Source: Colwellia psychrerythraea (GTDB lineage Bacteria; Pseudomonadota; Gammaproteobacteria; Enterobacterales; Alteromonadaceae). Taken from it: a stretch of DNA of 64,000 bases. This document shows positions 30,603 through 40,833 of this stretch, in pieces. Made by a program: the position numbers and the translations under genes. Under the pieces are notes generated by a model. That model did not search any database, was not told the origin of the DNA, and worked only from the letters and a program-made list of their open reading frames with translations. The stretch spans positions 1 to 64,000 of the forward strand of contig MAAF01000064.1 in assembly GCA_002163005.1 (NCBI GenBank), written 5' to 3'. Each line of letters opens with the position of its first letter. The stretch's first letter is position 1.

Positions 30603-31988
30603 TTAAGATGAAAGTGTTCTAATTAAATTTGAATAATCTTCTTTAATATCATGCGTTTCTTCACGTAATGATTTAACTTTACGGCAGGCATGTAAAACCG
30701 TTGTATGGTCTCGACCACCAAACGCATCACCAATTTCAGGCAAGCTGTGGTTGGTTAACTCTTTAGATAATGCCATGGCAATTTGGCGAGGTCGAGCAAC
30801 AGAGCGATTTCGTCGTTTTGATAACAAGTCTGCTATTTTTATTTTATAATATTCGGCAACAGTTCGTTGGATATTATCTATAGTCACGAGTTTATCTTGT
30901 AAGGCGAGTAAATCTCGTAATGCTTCACGGACAAAATCAATGGTAATAGCACGACCAGTGAAATTGGCATTAGCGATAACACGGTTTAAAGCCCCTTCCA
31001 ATTCACGAACATTAGATCGAAGACGTTTAGCAATAAAAAAGGCAACTTCATCAGCCAAATTAATCTGACTTTCTTGTGCTTTGCGTTTTAATATAGCAAC
31101 CCGCGTTTCAAGTTCTGGTGGTTCTATTGCTAAAGTTAAGCCCCAGCCAAATCGAGATTTTAATCTATCATCTACACCATTAATTTCTTTTGGATATCGA
31201 TCACTGGTTAATATAACCTGCTGATTACCTTCAAGTAATGCATTAAAAGTGTGGAAAAACTCTTCTTGAGTTCGTTCTTTACCAGCAAAAAATTGGATAT
31301 CATCAATAAGTAGCGCATCAACACTACGATAATATTGTTTGAATTTTTCCATGGCATTATTTTGTAATGCTCTAACCATATCTTGCACAAATCGCTCTGA
31401 ATGCATATAAGCGATTTTAGCATTGGGTTTATTGAGCAAAATCCCATTACCAACAGCATGTAATAAATGCGTTTTACCTAAACCAGTACCACCATAAATA
31501 AATAATGGGTTGTAAGCAGTGCCTGGATTATCTGCAACTTGTGAAGCAGCAGCTCGAGCAAGTTGATTAGATTTACCCTCTACGAAGTTTTCGAAAGTGT
31601 AATTTAGGCGTACATTGGTTTTCTTTGGAATATTACTTTCTGGCTCAGTAACCTTAGGCGCTGAAGTGGCTTTAGCAAATAGTGATTCGTTACCACCCGT
31701 ATTTCTAGTAACTGGACTATTGGTAACGGAATTATCAATAGTTGGTTTACTACCAACATCAAAACGAAGTAATAACGGATTATTTGATTCGTTAATAGTA
31801 AGAAGTTCATTTATACGATTTACATATTTGTCTCTAACCCAATCTAAAACAAAGCGATTAGGAGCATAAAGCGTCATAACATTATCATTTATAACGCATT
31901 GTAAGGGTCGGATCCACATACTAAATTGCTGAGCAGGCAATTCTTCTTGTAGAACAGATAGGCATCTTTGCCAAGGGGAATGATCCAA
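30603..31988 (-). CDS. dnaA: Chromosomal replication initiator DnaA
   Basis: AAA+ initiator that binds DnaA boxes at oriC and opens the duplex. 461 residues: N-terminal domain I ([24 protein letters not shown]), a short linker, the ATPase domain with Walker [10 protein letters not shown] (about 167-175), Walker [10 protein letters not shown] and arginine-finger region, then DNA-binding domain IV with [14 protein letters not shown]. It is first in dnaA-dnaN-recF-gyrB. Its upstream region carries a DnaA box inside a candidate promoter. oriC lies about 6 kb away beside mnmG. Confidence 0.98.
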   Translation of the reverse strand: MDHSPWQRCLSVLQEELPAQQFSMWIRPLQCVINDNVMTLYAPNRFVLDWVRDKYVNRINELLTINESNNPLLLRFDVGSKPTIDNSVTNSPVTRNTGGNESLFAKATSAPKVTEPESNIPKKTNVRLNYTFENFVEGKSNQLARAAASQVADNPGTAYNPLFIYGGTGLGKTHLLHAVGNGILLNKPNAKIAYMHSERFVQDMVRALQNNAMEKFKQYYRSVDALLIDDIQFFAGKERTQEEFFHTFNALLEGNQQVILTSDRYPKEINGVDDRLKSRFGWGLTLAIEPPELETRVAILKRKAQESQINLADEVAFFIAKRLRSNVRELEGALNRVIANANFTGRAITIDFVREALRDLLALQDKLVTIDNIQRTVAEYYKIKIADLLSKRRNRSVARPRQIAMALSKELTNHSLPEIGDAFGGRDHTTVLHACRKVKSLREETHDIKEDYSNLIRTLSS

Positions 31989-32031
31989 CCAAAACTCCAG
32001 TAGTAACTAGGCTATTATTTTTCTGAAGGCT

Positions 32032-32060
32032 ATTATCTATTGAGTTATCCACAAGTGCAA
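32032..32060 (-). promoter_or_regulatory. Candidate autoregulated dnaA promoter with DnaA box
   Basis: On the minus strand -35 TTGCAC (32060-32055), a 17-bp spacer and -10 GATAAT (32037-32032). The spacer contains a perfect DnaA box, TTATCCACA on the plus strand at 32045-32053. DnaA bound there would block the promoter. The box is certain; the promoter is inferred. Confidence 0.6.
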
Positions 32061-32270
32061 TATTGACTTTTAACTATTATAATTGTTTTTTAATCACCTA
32101 AAGATAACTAATTGTTAAACCTAAATAAAAACAAAGAACATTAACAAAAAAAAGTATACTATTTATCGGTGAATTTTACTTTCAACCTGCATTTAACTGA
32201 ATTAGTTATTAAGATAATAAAACACTAATGTGGTAAAACTGTGAATATCATTCGTAATACCAATGAAGAT

Positions 32271-32307
32271 CACAATGATCCTTGATTAAAAAGTAAGGAT
32301 CATCGTG
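32271..32307. repeat. Inverted repeat between dnaA and rpmH
   Basis: CACAATGATCCTT and AAGGATCATCGTG pair over 13 bp with one mismatch and an 11-nt spacer. It ends 21 bp before the rpmH -35 box, in the divergent dnaA/rpmH gap. No T-run follows on either strand, so a regulator-binding site or hairpin is more likely than a terminator. The rest of the gap shows only A/T-rich sequence. Confidence 0.7.
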
Positions 32308-32327
32308 AAAATAGCTAACATAAATCA

Positions 32328-32356
32328 TTGACAATTCCTCTAGTAAGCTTTAATAT
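32328..32356 (+). promoter_or_regulatory. rpmH-rnpA promoter
   Basis: Perfect -35 TTGACA (32328-32333), 17-bp spacer, -10 TAATAT (32351-32356). It lies about 75 bp upstream of rpmH and reads rightward into the rpmH-rnpA-yidD-yidC genes. Confidence 0.75.
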
Positions 32357-32430
32357 TCGGCCTCATTTTTTAGACATGTGTGCTCAATAGGCTGTTTTGC
32401 CAGGGCAACAACAACCGACGGATTAGCGTA

Positions 32431-32565
32431 ATGAAAAGAACATTTCAACCTAGCGTATTAAAGCGTAAGCGTAACCACGGATTCCGTGCTCGTATGGCAA
32501 CTAAAAACGGACGTGCTGTTATAGCTCGTCGTCGTGCCAAAGGCCGTGCACGTCTTAGCGCATAG
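32431..32565 (+). CDS. rpmH: 50S ribosomal protein L34
   Basis: Very basic 44-residue protein of the large ribosomal subunit. [20 protein letters not shown] and the Arg/Lys-rich remainder ending RARLSA are diagnostic. The frame is open further upstream, but the ATG at 32431 gives the universal start. Followed by rnpA after 43 bp, as in nearly all bacteria. Confidence 0.98.
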   Translation: MKRTFQPSVLKRKRNHGFRARMATKNGRAVIARRRAKGRARLSA

Positions 32566-32608
32566 TATCAAATCTTGTTTACAATATTTGATATAAGGTA
32601 GCCTGACT

Positions 32609-32995
32609 ATGGCTACTTACAAATTTAATCGGGAGTCACGTTTGTTGACTCCCGGTCATTTTCAAGCGGTTTTCTCTAAACCTATCCGCTTTGGCTCTCG
32701 CCACTTTACTTTATTAGTAACACCAAAACCTCATACTCTCGTCTCTGATAAAAATAATTCAATTGCCAAAAACCGTTTAGGCTTAGCTATTGCTAAAAAA
32801 CGAGTAAAACTTGCTGTCCAACGTAATCGCGTAAAAAGGCAAGTCAGAGAAAGTTTCCGCTTAAATCAAGATAATTTACCTGCTATCGATATAGTCGTCA
32901 TGGTAAAATCTGGTATTGATCAACTTGATAACAAGACGATAAATCAAGAATTAGAGAAGATATGGCGAAAAATAATTCAGCGCCACAAAAACTAG
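32609..32995 (+). CDS. rnpA: Ribonuclease P protein component
   Basis: Basic 128-residue protein that aids the RNase P ribozyme in cutting tRNA 5' leaders. The family motif is plain in the middle: [22 protein letters not shown], the RNR helix that contacts RNA. N-terminal [17 protein letters not shown] is also typical. It overlaps the start of yidD by 34 bases, so translation is probably coupled. Confidence 0.97.
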   Translation: MATYKFNRESRLLTPGHFQAVFSKPIRFGSRHFTLLVTPKPHTLVSDKNNSIAKNRLGLAIAKKRVKLAVQRNRVKRQVRESFRLNQDNLPAIDIVVMVKSGIDQLDNKTINQELEKIWRKIIQRHKN

Positions 32996-33210
32996 TAATA
33001 ACCGGCATAAAAGGCTATCAACGCTTTATTAGTCCGTTACTAGGCTCTAACTGTAGATTCACTCCAAGCTGTTCTATCTATGCAACCGAAGCTATTAATC
33101 GCTTTGGCGTAATAAAAGGTGGTTGGTTAGCAAGCAAACGTATATTAAGATGTCATCCGCTCAATGATGGCGGCGAAGATCCAGTTCCACCAATAAAAAA
33201 GAGTAAATAG
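32962..33210 (+). CDS. yidD: Membrane protein insertion efficiency factor YidD
   Basis: An 82-residue member of the YidD family, thought to aid insertion of membrane proteins with YidC. The conserved core is [21 protein letters not shown], with the cysteine pair, followed by [10 protein letters not shown] and [14 protein letters not shown]. An N-terminal amphipathic helix probably attaches it to the inner membrane. It overlaps rnpA in another frame and precedes yidC, the conserved order. Confidence 0.96.
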   Translation: MAKNNSAPQKLVITGIKGYQRFISPLLGSNCRFTPSCSIYATEAINRFGVIKGGWLASKRILRCHPLNDGGEDPVPPIKKSK

Positions 33211-33333
33211 CCTACCTAGACTAAAAGATAGTAGGTTATCAAGCGAACCTATATTAATATGCCACGCACTTATCAAATTTAAATTATGCACGGGAAAATA
33301 ATCCCCTGCCAACAAAGAAGAGAAGTTAATTTT

Positions 33334-34965
33334 ATGGAATCCCAACGCAGTCTACTTTTTATTGCGCTTATGGTTGTTACCTACTTACTGTTTAGTCAAT
33401 GGCAGCAACAAAATGCCGTAGTTCCTGAACAAACAAGTATTAGCCAAAACCAGTCAGTTGAAAATGCCAGCGCAGACTTCGTGCCTGAATCTTCAGATGC
33501 CCAGCTAAGCTCAGTAAAGTCATCCAATACTTCTGCAAAATTAATTACGGTAACCACTGATACATTAATCTTAAAAATTAATAGCCAAGGTGGTGATATT
33601 GTTGAAGCTAAGTTACAAAAATTTGATACTGAGCAAGGTAACGATATCCCTTTTACTATTTTACAAAATGGTAATCAAAAATATATTGCTCAAAGTGGTT
33701 TAACGGGCGCTAACGGTATTGACCGTACAATCAAAGGTCGCCCTATATACACTAGTGCGCAAAGCAGCTATGAATTAACAAATGACAACTTAATTGTTGA
33801 TTTAGTTTTTCATGATGTGAGCGGCATGTCAGTGACTAAACGATTTACTTTTAATAAAAATAGCTACAGCGTTAATGTTGATTACTTAATTGACAACAAC
33901 ACGGCTAACAGCGTTTCGGTACAAATGTATGGTCAACTTAAGCAATCTACAGTAGTAGAAACTGGTAGCGGTATGTTACCAACCTACCGCGGTGCTGCTT
34001 ACTCAACAACAGAAGAGCGTTACGAAAAATACGATTTTGATGATATTCAGGATGCAAACTTAGCTAAAGCGACTGCAGGTGGTTGGGTGGCTATGCTTGA
34101 ACATTACTTCGTTTCAGCTTGGGTACCAAACGCAAAAGACAGTAACCAAATTTATACCAGCTATAGTAATAATTTTGAAGCCGTTATTGGCTTTAAAGCT
34201 CCAGCAGTAATTATTGATGCTGGCAAGCAAGGCTCTACTTCTGCAGTATTTTATGTTGGCCCTAAAGATCAATATGTACTTGATGAAATTGCTGATAACT
34301 TAGGTTTGACCATAGATTACGGTTTCTTATTTATGATCAGCAAACCACTATTTTGGTTATTACTTACCATCCAAGGCTTTGTTGTTAACTGGGGTCTGGC
34401 AATTATCTGTATTACTATAATTGTTAAAGGTGGCATGTATCCGCTAACTAAAGCGCAATATACCTCAATGGCTAAAATGCGTGACTTAGCTCCAAAAATG
34501 GCACAACTAAAAGAACGCTTTGGCGATGACAGACAAAAAATGTCACAAGCCACTATGGAAATGTATCGTAAAGAAAAGGTAAACCCAGCAGGCGGTTGTT
34601 TACCTTTAATATTGCAAATGCCAATTTTCTTAGCACTTTACTGGGTATTCTTAGAAAGTGTTGAATTACGCCATGCACCGTTTGTATTCTGGATTCAAGA
34701 TTTATCAGCAATGGACCCATTCTTTGTATTACCAGTGCTTATGGGTATAAGTATGTATGTTATGCAAAAAATGCAGCCGATGACGGTTCAAGATCCAATG
34801 CAGCAAAAAATCATGCAATACATGCCAGTAGTATTCTCAATATTTATGGCTTGGTTCCCATCTGGTTTAGTGCTTTACTGGTTAGTAAGTAACTTGATTT
34901 CAATTGCACAAATGAAAATTATATTTGCTGGTATTGCCAAGAAAAAAGCAGAAAAAACAGCATAA
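33334..34965 (+). CDS. yidC: Membrane protein insertase YidC
   Basis: Inner membrane insertase of the Oxa1/YidC/Alb3 family. 543 residues from the ATG at 33334 (MESQRSLLFIALMVVTY, preceded by AGAAG); an ATG 48 bp upstream adds an unlikely hydrophilic tail. TM1 is followed by the large periplasmic P1 domain (about 45-340) and then the five-helix core: YPLTKAQYTSMAKMRDLAPKM, NPAGGCLPLILQMPIFLALYW and LVLYWLVSNLISIAQ. Last of rpmH-rnpA-yidD-yidC, with a strong terminator after it. Confidence 0.97.
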   Translation: MESQRSLLFIALMVVTYLLFSQWQQQNAVVPEQTSISQNQSVENASADFVPESSDAQLSSVKSSNTSAKLITVTTDTLILKINSQGGDIVEAKLQKFDTEQGNDIPFTILQNGNQKYIAQSGLTGANGIDRTIKGRPIYTSAQSSYELTNDNLIVDLVFHDVSGMSVTKRFTFNKNSYSVNVDYLIDNNTANSVSVQMYGQLKQSTVVETGSGMLPTYRGAAYSTTEERYEKYDFDDIQDANLAKATAGGWVAMLEHYFVSAWVPNAKDSNQIYTSYSNNFEAVIGFKAPAVIIDAGKQGSTSAVFYVGPKDQYVLDEIADNLGLTIDYGFLFMISKPLFWLLLTIQGFVVNWGLAIICITIIVKGGMYPLTKAQYTSMAKMRDLAPKMAQLKERFGDDRQKMSQATMEMYRKEKVNPAGGCLPLILQMPIFLALYWVFLESVELRHAPFVFWIQDLSAMDPFFVLPVLMGISMYVMQKMQPMTVQDPMQQKIMQYMPVVFSIFMAWFPSGLVLYWLVSNLISIAQMKIIFAGIAKKKAEKTA

Positions 34966-35000
34966 TATTTGTAAAGAACTAACTTAGAAAAATAAATTGA

Positions 35001-35036
35001 AAGGCGATTACTGTTAACACAGTAATCGCCTTTTTT
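35001..35036 (+). terminator. Terminator after yidC
   Basis: A perfect 13-14 bp stem, AAGGCGATTACTGT paired with ACAGTAATCGCCTT, with a tiny loop and a run of six Ts. It lies 36 bp past the yidC stop. Confidence 0.95.
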
Positions 35037-35064
35037 ATTATTAGGTAGTTAACTTTTAGGCATA

Positions 35065-35239
35065 TATACCCAAACTCTTTGGAAATGCATGATTTCAGCC
35101 GAAGTTTAAATGGTCAAATGCAAGGCATTTATCTTAAACATAGTCATTCTATGGTTATATAAATAACGCGGTAGTTGGCCATTTAAAACCCGCCCCTAGG
35201 GGGGTTCTGAAACACGCATTCTCAAGGAGCTTGGGTATA
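35065..35239. mobile_element. Palindromic MITE-like element with TATACCCAA ends
   Basis: A 175-bp intergenic element with terminal inverted repeats of about 30 bp: the left starts TATACCCAAACTCTTTGG and the reverse complement of the right starts TATACCCAAGCTCCTTGA, followed by matching TGC-TG-TTTC. Inner parts (TTTAAATGG / CCATTTAAA) also pair, so the whole could fold into one hairpin. No coding sequence. A 33-bp relative lies at 49298-49330. Mobility is inferred from structure only. Confidence 0.7.
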
Positions 35240-35294
35240 CCCTTTAAATAAAGTAAAATAATCATCAACCACTATTTGAATTAATTACCTCGCT

Positions 35295-36710
35295 ATGACA
35301 TCAATTTCTCAAACAACAACAATCGCCGCTCAAGCAACCGCCCCCGGACGTGGTGGCGTCGGTATTATTAGAGTATCAGGCCCAGAAGCTAAAAATGTTG
35401 CTCAAGCTATTTTAGGTAAATTGCCTGAAGTAAGAAAAGCTGAATATCTGCCCTTTTTAGATTGCACATCCGCAGATAAAACACAGGTATTAGATCAGGG
35501 AATAGCACTCTATTTCAAAGCGCCTAATTCATTTACCGGTGAAGATGTTATTGAATTTCAGGGCCATGGTGGTCCCGTTATTTTGGATATGCTGCTTAAA
35601 GTAATACTTGCGCTACCCAAAGTTATTATGGCCAAACCGGGTGAGTTCAGTGAACAGGCATTTTTGAATGACAAACTCGATTTAACCCAGGCAGAAGCGA
35701 TTGCTGATTTAATTAACTCAAGTTCAGAGCAAGCGGCTCGCTCTGCCCTGCACTCTTTACAAGGTGACTTCTCTAAGCTTGTACATGAAATGGTAGAAAG
35801 TATTATTCATCTACGCATGTATGTTGAAGCTGCCATTGATTTTCCTGAAGAAGAAATTGATTTTCTTGCCGATAAAAAAATAGTCACGGATTTAAAAGCA
35901 ATTATCAGCCAAGTAGAAGACGTTCGTAAGCAAGCCCAACAAGGAAGTATTATTCGTGAAGGAATGCGTGTAGTGATTGCTGGTCGCCCCAATGCAGGTA
36001 AATCTAGCTTACTCAATGCATTAAGTGGTAAACAAACCGCCATAGTTACCGATATTGCTGGCACTACTCGTGATGTGCTCGCTGAACAAATTCATATTGA
36101 TGGCATGCCGTTACATATTATTGATACCGCAGGATTACGAGACAGTGATGATGTTGTTGAGAAAATAGGCATTGAGCGTGCTTGGCAAGAGATCAATCAA
36201 GCCGATCGCGTTTTATTAATGGTTGATGCCAGTGAAGATCACAGTATTTTAGAAGATGAACAAGATATTAAAGATTACTACCCTGAATTTTTTGCCAAAC
36301 TTCCAGAAAACATCGGGCTTACGCTAATAAGAAATAAAGCCGATGTTAATGATACCAAAACAGGTTTCACTGAGTTTACAGATGCCGATGGTACCCAGCA
36401 TGCCATTATTACGTTGTCAGCCAAAACAGGCAAAGGCGTTGATAGCCTTAAAGAGCACTTAAAAACCATAATGGGCTATCAAGGTGGTACTGAAGGTGGT
36501 TTTATGGCAAGAAGGCGTCATTTAGTAGCCCTAGAGAATACTCACCAGCATTTATTGACCGGATTAGACCAACTTGAATCATACGTGGCCGGTGAAATAT
36601 TGGCAGAAGAACTACGCATTTGTCAGCAAGAATTAGATCAAATCACTGGTGAGTTCACCAGTGATGATTTGCTGGGTAAAATATTTAGCTCATTTTGTAT
36701 TGGAAAATAG
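35295..36710 (+). CDS. mnmE: tRNA modification GTPase MnmE
   Basis: With MnmG forms the complex that adds cmnm5 groups to U34 of several tRNAs. 471 residues: the N-terminal folate-binding domain ([16 protein letters not shown]), a helical domain holding the G domain with GRPNAGKSS (G1), [16 protein letters not shown] (G3) and NKAD (G4), and the invariant C-terminal FCIGK with its cysteine. Slightly longer than E. coli MnmE (454). It stands downstream of yidC, beyond the palindromic element. The partner mnmG is 1.5 kb downstream. Confidence 0.97.
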   Translation: MTSISQTTTIAAQATAPGRGGVGIIRVSGPEAKNVAQAILGKLPEVRKAEYLPFLDCTSADKTQVLDQGIALYFKAPNSFTGEDVIEFQGHGGPVILDMLLKVILALPKVIMAKPGEFSEQAFLNDKLDLTQAEAIADLINSSSEQAARSALHSLQGDFSKLVHEMVESIIHLRMYVEAAIDFPEEEIDFLADKKIVTDLKAIISQVEDVRKQAQQGSIIREGMRVVIAGRPNAGKSSLLNALSGKQTAIVTDIAGTTRDVLAEQIHIDGMPLHIIDTAGLRDSDDVVEKIGIERAWQEINQADRVLLMVDASEDHSILEDEQDIKDYYPEFFAKLPENIGLTLIRNKADVNDTKTGFTEFTDADGTQHAIITLSAKTGKGVDSLKEHLKTIMGYQGGTEGGFMARRRHLVALENTHQHLLTGLDQLESYVAGEILAEELRICQQELDQITGEFTSDDLLGKIFSSFCIGK

Positions 36711-36721
36711 CTATTCTATTA

Positions 36722-36748
36722 GACAGAGGTAAGCAATTTACCTCTGTT
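36722..36748 (+). terminator. Possible terminator after mnmE
   Basis: CAGAGGTAA and TTACCTCTG pair over 9 bp around a short loop, 12 bp after the mnmE stop. The following TTATTAT is only moderately T-rich. Confidence 0.6.
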
Positions 36749-36846
36749 ATTATCAACTAATAACCTATCATATTAATCCTTATTACAGTGTTCATCATCC
36801 CCTATTCCACGCGATTAAATGTAATAATTCAAAACAGAATCAAATA

Positions 36847-37158
36847 ATACCAAGTCCATTAAGTTATTTCCCTCTCAGCGAGAATTAAAAGGCTTAGAGG
36901 CAAGGCATTGATTGAAGAGAATGGTTGTTCAGGAGAATAAGCTCCTGCATTCTCTAATAAGCTGCATCCATGCAGCGTCCTTGTCAAAATCAATAACGCT
37001 GTATGTAAGCCTTTTCAACTCGCCCTTGGGAGCTTGTCAGAAAAGCAATAACTGCACAAGTCTGTTAGATATAGAATGACTATACCAGCACAAATTTTAT
37101 TTGTTATAGCTTCTCTGACATAGCTCTGAGGTGGGAATAAATTTAATGGAATTGGTAT
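36847..37158. mobile_element. MITE-like element with ATACCA-CATTAA ends (long copy)
   Basis: A 312-bp non-coding element between mnmE and mioC. The left end ATACCAAGTCCATTAAGTTA and the reverse complement of the right end ATACCAATTCCATTAAATTT match over about 26 bp. It contains GGCAAGGCATTGATTGA, shared in similar form with the copy at 46218-46376. A second, inner palindrome lies near the right end (37031-37125). The rest of this gap is A/T-rich with no gene. Confidence 0.7.
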
Positions 37159-37267
37159 AATACCTTTATTAAAATCTATCTAAAAAGCTTATTTTTATCC
37201 GTTGTTAAGTAATACAATAGGGTAAATATACATTATAAATTTCCCCTATAAACTAAAGAGATCCTCT

Positions 37268-37759
37268 ATGAGCTCAGTTCAAATCATTGTTGGTAGTATG
37301 CTCGGTGGCACAGAATATGTTGCCGAAGCTTGTGAAGAAACCCTAAATAAGCTTGATCATAATGTTGATATTCATCTTAAACCGGATCTTAATACCGTCA
37401 TCAGCAACACTTTCCCGACGAATAACGAACAAAATAACAGCAGTGATTTAGCCAAAAATCCAATTTGGATCATTTGTACCTCTACACATGGTGCAGGTGA
37501 CTACCCTGACAACATCAAGCAATTTGTTAGTGATCTAAGTAATTGTGATCAAGATCTATCCACGGTTAGATTTTTAACCATAGGGATCGGAGATTCTAGC
37601 TATGACACTTTTTGCAAAGCAGCTATAGATATATCAAACCTATTAATATCAATGGGTTGCAAGGAACTAATATCACTTAAAACCTTTGATATGTCAGAAG
37701 ATATTGATCCAGAAGATCTTGTTCAGCTGTGGATCAGCACAAATAAAGATCTACTTTAG
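37268..37759 (+). CDS. mioC: Flavodoxin-like protein MioC
   Basis: FMN-binding flavodoxin-domain protein; E. coli MioC is an electron carrier linked to biotin synthase activity. 163 residues (E. coli 147). The FMN phosphate loop GSMLGGTEYVAE is at residues 8-19, the second loop STHGAGDYPDN near 79, and a third segment TIGIGDSSYDTFC near 108. It sits beside oriC and is transcribed toward it, followed by mnmG, as in E. coli where mioC transcription passes through the origin. Confidence 0.92.
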   Translation: MSSVQIIVGSMLGGTEYVAEACEETLNKLDHNVDIHLKPDLNTVISNTFPTNNEQNNSSDLAKNPIWIICTSTHGAGDYPDNIKQFVSDLSNCDQDLSTVRFLTIGIGDSSYDTFCKAAIDISNLLISMGCKELISLKTFDMSEDIDPEDLVQLWISTNKDLL

Positions 37760-38140
37760 ATCTAACGTGATCACTTACCCATAAGTTATCAACAGATTAT
37801 GATCTGTTTTTTTACCATTGTGGATAAAACGGTTAATAACCCGTTAATTTTCTATTATTATTCAGTTGATTAAAAACATTATTAAAAGCCCTGTGTATAA
37901 CTCGGCATTTTGATCAAAGCTTATTTGCCTGTTGATCAATGTTTGATCACAACGTTATCATCACTGTTACTTATTAATTTATATAGAGAAAAATGACTTA
38001 CCCACAGAAAAATAGGATCTTAATAAGTAATAACTATAAGATCTTTCTAAAGATCTCTTTTTATATATTAAGGATCCACTCCGATCTTTTTTACACATTT
38101 GATCGTATCCTTGAAGAGAAAAAAGCGGTAAAATACGTTC
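37760..38140. other. Chromosomal replication origin oriC
   Basis: Gap between mioC and mnmG with the E. coli oriC layout, read on the minus strand. DnaA boxes: TTACCCACA at 37998-38006 in the R1 position, TTATACACA as reverse at 37892-37900 (R2), TTATCCACA as reverse at 37819-37827 (R4), plus TTATCAACA at 37786-37794. There are 12 GATC sites between 37759 and 38104. The segment 38010-38100 is A/T-rich with repeated GATCTT/GATCCT 13-mer-like units next to mnmG, fitting the unwinding region. Boundaries are approximate. Confidence 0.9.
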
Positions 38141-38214
38141 CCTAATTTTTGAGTGTTACAAATTTTGTAATCTCTTTTTAAATAAAAACTTTAATCAATC
38201 AGGATTGTTAATTT

Positions 38215-40104
38215 ATGTGGTATCAAGAGTCTTATGACGTAATTGTTGTTGGTGGTGGTCATGCGGGAACTGAAGCCTCACTTGCAGCTGCACGTATGGG
38301 CTGTAAAACGTTATTGTTAACTCATAACATTGACACCCTAGGGCAAATGTCATGTAATCCAGCTATTGGTGGAATTGGCAAAGGTCACCTGGTTAAAGAA
38401 ATTGACGCACTTGGCGGATTGATGGCAACGGCCATTGATCATAGTGCTATTCAATTTAGAACATTAAATTCAAGCAAGGGTCCAGCAGTCCGAGCAACAC
38501 GTGCCCAAGCTGATCGCATACTATACCGTTCATTTGTACGTAACGCATTGGAAAACCAAGAAAATCTTACCATTTTCCAACAACCATGTGATGACTTGAT
38601 CCTTGAAAACGATCGTGTAGTCGGTGTATCAACGCAAATGGGTCTTAAATTTAAAGGCAAAACAGTTGTGTTGACCGTAGGTACTTTCCTCGCGGGACAG
38701 ATTCATATTGGTTTAAATAATTATCAAGGTGGTCGCGCAGGTGATCCTGCTAGTATGAATTTAGCCGCTAAAATGCGTGATATGCCCTTTAGAATGGATC
38801 GTTTAAAAACAGGTACACCACCAAGACTTGATGCTAGATCATTAGATTTTTCAGTAATGGAAGAACAGCCTGGAGACTCACCACGTCCTGTTTTTTCCTT
38901 TATGGGATCACCTGCAGATCATCCAGAACAAATATCTTGTTATATCACACATACTAACGAACAAACCCATCAGCATATTCGTGACGGATTAGATCGATCG
39001 CCAATGTATACTGGCGTGATTGAGGGGATTGGCCCAAGATATTGTCCATCTATTGAAGACAAAATCACCCGCTTCGCTGATAAAACATCACACCAAATAT
39101 TTGTTGAGCCAGAAGGTCTAACAACGCATGAGGTGTATCCAAATGGCATTTCAACCAGCTTACCTTTTGATGTGCAAATGAATTTAGTACGTTCAATTAA
39201 AGGTTTTGAAAACGCGTTTATAACACGTCCTGGTTACGCTATTGAATACGATTATTTCGATCCTCGGGATCTGAAACAAAGTTTAGAAAGTAAATTTGTA
39301 CAGAACTTATATTTTGCCGGTCAAATTAACGGTACTACCGGTTATGAAGAAGCGGGAGCTCAAGGACTTATCGCTGCAACTAATGCAGCTAATAGGGTAA
39401 AAGAGCGTGATGAATTCATCGTTGGTCGAGATCAGGGTTACATGGGTGTACTTATTGATGATTTAGCTACCTTAGGTACTAAAGAACCTTATCGTATGTT
39501 TACTTCTCGCGCGGAATACCGTTTATTACTCCGTGAAGATAATGCTGATATTCGCCTAACAGAGAGAGGCCGTAAAGTTGGTTTGGTCGATGATGTGCGC
39601 TGGCAACGATTTAACGAAAAAATGGAAAATATTGAACTTGAACGTCAACGTTTACGATCGACTTGGGTACAAAAGGATCATATAAAGATTGATCAAATAA
39701 ATGCTTTACTGAAAAACCCAATGAGTAAAGAGGCAAATTTAGAAGACTTAATTCGTCGTCCAGAAGTAAATTATAATGACCTAATGAAAATTGAAGGTTT
39801 AGGTCCGGCAATAGCGGATAAGCAAGCGTCAGAACAAATCGAGATTCAGACCAAATATGCAGGTTATATTGATCGGCAGGTTGATGAGATAGCGAAGAAA
39901 AAACGTAATGAAAATACTCAGATCCCGAGAGATTTTGATTATCAGCAAATTTCAGGCTTGTCTAATGAAGTTGTAGCTAAGCTAAAAGACGCTCGTCCGG
40001 AAACTATTGGTAAAGCTTCACGAATTTCTGGTATTACTCCGGCGGCAATTTCGTTATTATTAGTCTACTTAAAAAAACACGGTCTTTTACGCAAATTAGC
40101 GTAA
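38215..40104 (+). CDS. mnmG: tRNA uridine-5-carboxymethylaminomethyl synthesis enzyme MnmG
   Basis: FAD- and NADH-dependent partner of MnmE in modifying U34 of tRNAs. 629 residues, the normal length (formerly GidA). The FAD-binding site is [22 protein letters not shown] near the start; [17 protein letters not shown], the family motifs around TGTPPRLD and [20 protein letters not shown] follow, and the C-terminal helical domain ends in the MnmE-binding region. It borders oriC and is followed by rsmG after 73 bp. Confidence 0.98.
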   Translation: MWYQESYDVIVVGGGHAGTEASLAAARMGCKTLLLTHNIDTLGQMSCNPAIGGIGKGHLVKEIDALGGLMATAIDHSAIQFRTLNSSKGPAVRATRAQADRILYRSFVRNALENQENLTIFQQPCDDLILENDRVVGVSTQMGLKFKGKTVVLTVGTFLAGQIHIGLNNYQGGRAGDPASMNLAAKMRDMPFRMDRLKTGTPPRLDARSLDFSVMEEQPGDSPRPVFSFMGSPADHPEQISCYITHTNEQTHQHIRDGLDRSPMYTGVIEGIGPRYCPSIEDKITRFADKTSHQIFVEPEGLTTHEVYPNGISTSLPFDVQMNLVRSIKGFENAFITRPGYAIEYDYFDPRDLKQSLESKFVQNLYFAGQINGTTGYEEAGAQGLIAATNAANRVKERDEFIVGRDQGYMGVLIDDLATLGTKEPYRMFTSRAEYRLLLREDNADIRLTERGRKVGLVDDVRWQRFNEKMENIELERQRLRSTWVQKDHIKIDQINALLKNPMSKEANLEDLIRRPEVNYNDLMKIEGLGPAIADKQASEQIEIQTKYAGYIDRQVDEIAKKKRNENTQIPRDFDYQQISGLSNEVVAKLKDARPETIGKASRISGITPAAISLLLVYLKKHGLLRKLA

Positions 40105-40177
40105 AAGCAATAGGTAGGGGCGAGCCGCTAATTAATGTTCAACTTAACGTTAATTAGTCAGGCTTGTCTAAATAAAA

Positions 40178-40807
40178 ATGACTTTATCACAGCAATTATC
40201 GACACTGATTAGTAAAACGCAGCTTGTCGTATCTCAAGAACAAATCGATTTACTTATTCAATACGTTGAGTTACTCAATAAATGGAATAAAGCTTATAAT
40301 CTTACTTCCGTTCGTGATCCTAGTGAAATGCTAGTTAAGCATATTATGGATAGTTTGATGGTGGGTGAAGTTCTTATAGGTAAGAACTTTATTGATGTTG
40401 GTACGGGTCCTGGTTTACCAGGTATACCACTGGCTATTTTGTATCCAGAAAGAAATTTTGTTTTACTAGACAGTCTAGGTAAACGTATTACTTTTCTTAG
40501 ACAAGTGGTTTTTCAATTAAAACTGACCAATGTGACACCAGTGAAAGCAAGGGTTGAAGAGTATCAAGGTGAGGAATCTTTTGATGGGGTATTAAGTCGT
40601 GCCTTTTCTTCTCTTAATGATATGGTAAGCTGGTGTAAACACTTAATTACCACTGAGCAAGGACGATTTTTTGCACTCAAAGGGCAATATCCTCAGGATG
40701 AGATCTCACAATTACCTGAAAATATTACTTTAGTCGATAGTCATGAAATTATCGTGCCTGACTTGGTTGGTGAACGCCATGTACTAGTACTGAAGAAGTT
40801 GCACTAG
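40178..40807 (+). CDS. rsmG: 16S rRNA (guanine527-N7)-methyltransferase
   Basis: Methylates G527 of 16S rRNA; loss gives low-level streptomycin resistance in many species. 209 residues. Typical features: [15 protein letters not shown] (about 36-50), HIMDSL, the SAM-binding [17 protein letters not shown], and RVEEYQ with the following SRAFSSL loop. It lies between mnmG and parA, a conserved order in gammaproteobacteria. Confidence 0.97.
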   Translation: MTLSQQLSTLISKTQLVVSQEQIDLLIQYVELLNKWNKAYNLTSVRDPSEMLVKHIMDSLMVGEVLIGKNFIDVGTGPGLPGIPLAILYPERNFVLLDSLGKRITFLRQVVFQLKLTNVTPVKARVEEYQGEESFDGVLSRAFSSLNDMVSWCKHLITTEQGRFFALKGQYPQDEISQLPENITLVDSHEIIVPDLVGERHVLVLKKLH

Positions 40808-40833
40808 AAACAAAAATAACATTAGAGGTTCTT

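Noticed and set aside
32063-32083. TTGACT ... TATAAT on the plus strand near dnaA
   Set aside because: Only 9 bp separate the two boxes, too short for a sigma70 promoter.
32380-32430. 17-codon N-terminal extension of rpmH
   Set aside because: L34 begins MKRTFQPS in nearly all bacteria, matching the ATG at 32431.
37955-37963. TTATCATCA as a further DnaA box in oriC
   Set aside because: Too far from the TTATNCACA consensus to list as a box; could only be a weak ATP-DnaA site.
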